From contig NZ_FZNY01000001.1 in the NCBI RefSeq assembly GCF_900188275.1, forward strand, positions 558,001-622,000: a stretch of DNA of 64,000 nt. The letters are read 5' to 3'. The number at the start of each line of letters is the position of its first letter. The stretch's first letter is position 1. The notes under the pieces were generated by a model. That model was not told where the DNA came from. It was given only the letters and a program-made list of their open reading frames with translations, and made no database searches. A program made the position numbers and the translations under genes. This document shows positions 62,807 to 64,000 of the stretch, one piece after another. The stretch comes from Dokdonia pacifica (GTDB lineage Bacteria; Bacteroidota; Bacteroidia; Flavobacteriales; Flavobacteriaceae).

Positions 62807-64000
62807 ATGAGTTTAAAAGATAAATTAGTAAGTTCACATATCGTTTTTCAAGATAGTCTTGATCCAGACTCTCCTATATATGATGTGCGTGGTAATGCCA
62901 TAAAAACATTTGAAGCAGAAGGCTTTCCTTCAAAAAAGGATGAAGCATGGAAATATACATCGCTTAACAGCATCTTGAAGAAAGACTACAATATCTTTCC
63001 AACTAAAAAATCGACATTAGATTTTAAAGATGTAGAGCATTATTTTATCAATGATATAGACACTTATAATATCGTTTTTGTAGATGGTATTTTTAATGCA
63101 CACTTATCATCTACCACACATGATGGTATTGATGTATGTACTATGAATTCTGCACTTACAAAGTCTAAGTATCAACAAATCATTGATGTATACTTTAATA
63201 AAATTGCAAAAGAAGAGAGTTTAACATCGTTAAACACTGCCTATGCTAGAGATGGTGCTTACATCTATATCCCAAAAGGAAAAGTAGCAGATAAGCCTAT
63301 TCAGATTATTCATTTTGCAACAGGATCACAAGAAGCATCCCTTTTACAGCCTCGCAACCTTATTGTTGCCGAAGAAAATACAGAAGTACAGATTATAGAG
63401 CGTCATCAGAGTCTATCCGATAGTCCTACGTTTACAAATTCTGTTACCGAAGTATATGCTGCAAAACGTGCCATTGTAGATTATTATAAGATCCAAAATG
63501 ATAAGCTAGATGCTTCTCTAGTAGATACTACAGAAATAGAACAACACGGAGAGAGTATTGTTTCTGTTCATACTTTTTCATTAGGAGGGAATATTACACG
63601 TAATAATCTTAACTATTATCAAAAAGGAGAACGTATAGATTCTATCTTAAAAGGAGTAACACTTATAGAGGGAAAGCAACATGTAGATCACAATACGCTC
63701 GTTCATCATATAGAACCAAATTGCGAATCTCATCAAGATTACAAAGGTATCTTTGCAGAGAATGCAACAGGTGTTTTTAATGGAAAAGTTGTTGTAGAAA
63801 AAGAAGCACAAAAAACAAACGCCTATCAATCTAACAATAATATCCTGATAGATGATAAAGCGACTATCAACTCAAAACCTCAACTAGAGATTTTTGCAGA
63901 TGATGTACGTTGTTCACACGGTTGTACTATTGGACAACTGGATGAAAGTGCCTTATTCTATTTACAATCAAGAGGAATTGCAAAGAAAGAAGCAAGAGCA
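62807..64000 (+). CDS. sufD: Fe-S cluster assembly protein SufD (partial, cut by window end)
   Basis: It starts at the ATG at 62807 (MSLKDKLVSSHIVFQ), and 398 codons are visible before the window ends. SufD-type features are AEGFPSKKDEAWKYTSLNSIL near the start, a parallel beta-helix core (EEENTEVQIIERHQS-like strands), and the conserved late stretch DVRCSHGCTIGQLDESALFYLQSRGI. It forms the SufBC2D scaffold with sufB and sufC. The start codon follows the flanking repeat of the IVP cassette by only 7 bp. Confidence 0.95.
   Translation, partial: MSLKDKLVSSHIVFQDSLDPDSPIYDVRGNAIKTFEAEGFPSKKDEAWKYTSLNSILKKDYNIFPTKKSTLDFKDVEHYFINDIDTYNIVFVDGIFNAHLSSTTHDGIDVCTMNSALTKSKYQQIIDVYFNKIAKEESLTSLNTAYARDGAYIYIPKGKVADKPIQIIHFATGSQEASLLQPRNLIVAEENTEVQIIERHQSLSDSPTFTNSVTEVYAAKRAIVDYYKIQNDKLDASLVDTTEIEQHGESIVSVHTFSLGGNITRNNLNYYQKGERIDSILKGVTLIEGKQHVDHNTLVHHIEPNCESHQDYKGIFAENATGVFNGKVVVEKEAQKTNAYQSNNNILIDDKATINSKPQLEIFADDVRCSHGCTIGQLDESALFYLQSRGIAKKEARA

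Noticed and set aside
63647-63829. Leftward 60-residue frame inside sufD
   Set aside because: It is antisense to the clearly coding sufD sequence, with no start context or motif.
1-64000. tRNA, rRNA, tmRNA or riboswitch genes
   Set aside because: I looked for clover-leaf ends, CCA tails, conserved rRNA strings and, before thiL, a thi-box. Nothing was convincing, though reading by eye can miss divergent small RNAs.

Overview
The window looks like chromosome from a marine-type member of the Flavobacteriaceae (Bacteroidetes). The evidence is low GC, several type IX secretion (T9SS) C-terminal sorting domains, many lipoproteins, TonB receptors with carboxypeptidase-like N-termini, promoters of the TTG-N19/20-TAnnTTTG type, a PiT-DUF47 fusion, class Ia ribonucleotide reductase and a class-B-type succinate dehydrogenase. 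The genus Dokdonia or a close relative is my guess, and I cannot prove it from the sequence. I saw no rRNA, tRNA, CRISPR array, insertion sequence or prophage. About 49 protein genes are supported, the first (dxs) and last (sufD) cut by the window edges.

Layout. 1-9.3 kb: end of dxs, a secreted M36 metallopeptidase, dgt, then a TonB receptor plus beta-helix lipoprotein pair and a small MORN-like protein. 9.3-13.3 kb: a PiT-type phosphate transporter fused to a PhoU-like domain, then a translationally coupled zinc-ribbon/CPBP protease pair. 13.4-22.2 kb: nrdB-nrdA, an M28 peptidase and the sdhCAB operon. 22.7-33 kb: a serine hydrolase, an amidohydrolase, two membrane-anchored AraC-type regulators, a CDF metal exporter, a collagen-like lipoprotein and a Vps10/BNR secreted protein. 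33-43 kb: a Crp-like regulator, pepP, DUF1330, a diheme peroxidase, aspartate kinase with a divergent ACT-like partner, brnQ, an alpha/beta hydrolase and thiL. 43.5-49.5 kb: a compact five-gene surface operon ending in an MbnP-like and an MbnH-like gene. 49.5-57 kb: TPR proteins, a TauE/SafE permease, a cadherin-like lipoprotein and a TonB receptor next to a TPR-LuxR regulator. 58.3-64 kb: the suf Fe-S assembly operon (sufA-B-C-D), interrupted by two lipoprotein genes and by a four-helix-bundle (23S intervening-sequence type) gene.

The most striking signal is not a gene. A highly iterated palindrome, core TTTCGCGAAA and full form TACGCTTTCGCGAAAGCGTA, occurs 21 times exactly plus one decayed copy, about once per 3 kb. 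It lies in intergenic DNA and inside 13 sites in reading frames, where all three frames are used (AFAKA, LSRKR, RFRES). Four intergenic copies are the left end of a longer dispersed element of about 64-85 bp with terminal inverted repeats. One of these carries a second 20-bp palindrome inserted precisely in its middle. I regard this palindrome/element family as the best candidate for an undescribed system.

Other leads are PhoB-box-like 11-bp-period repeats upstream of both the TonB receptor and the phosphate transporter region, the MbnP/MbnH operon outside any methanobactin context, and a probable amino-acid-sensing regulator divergent from aspartate kinase.
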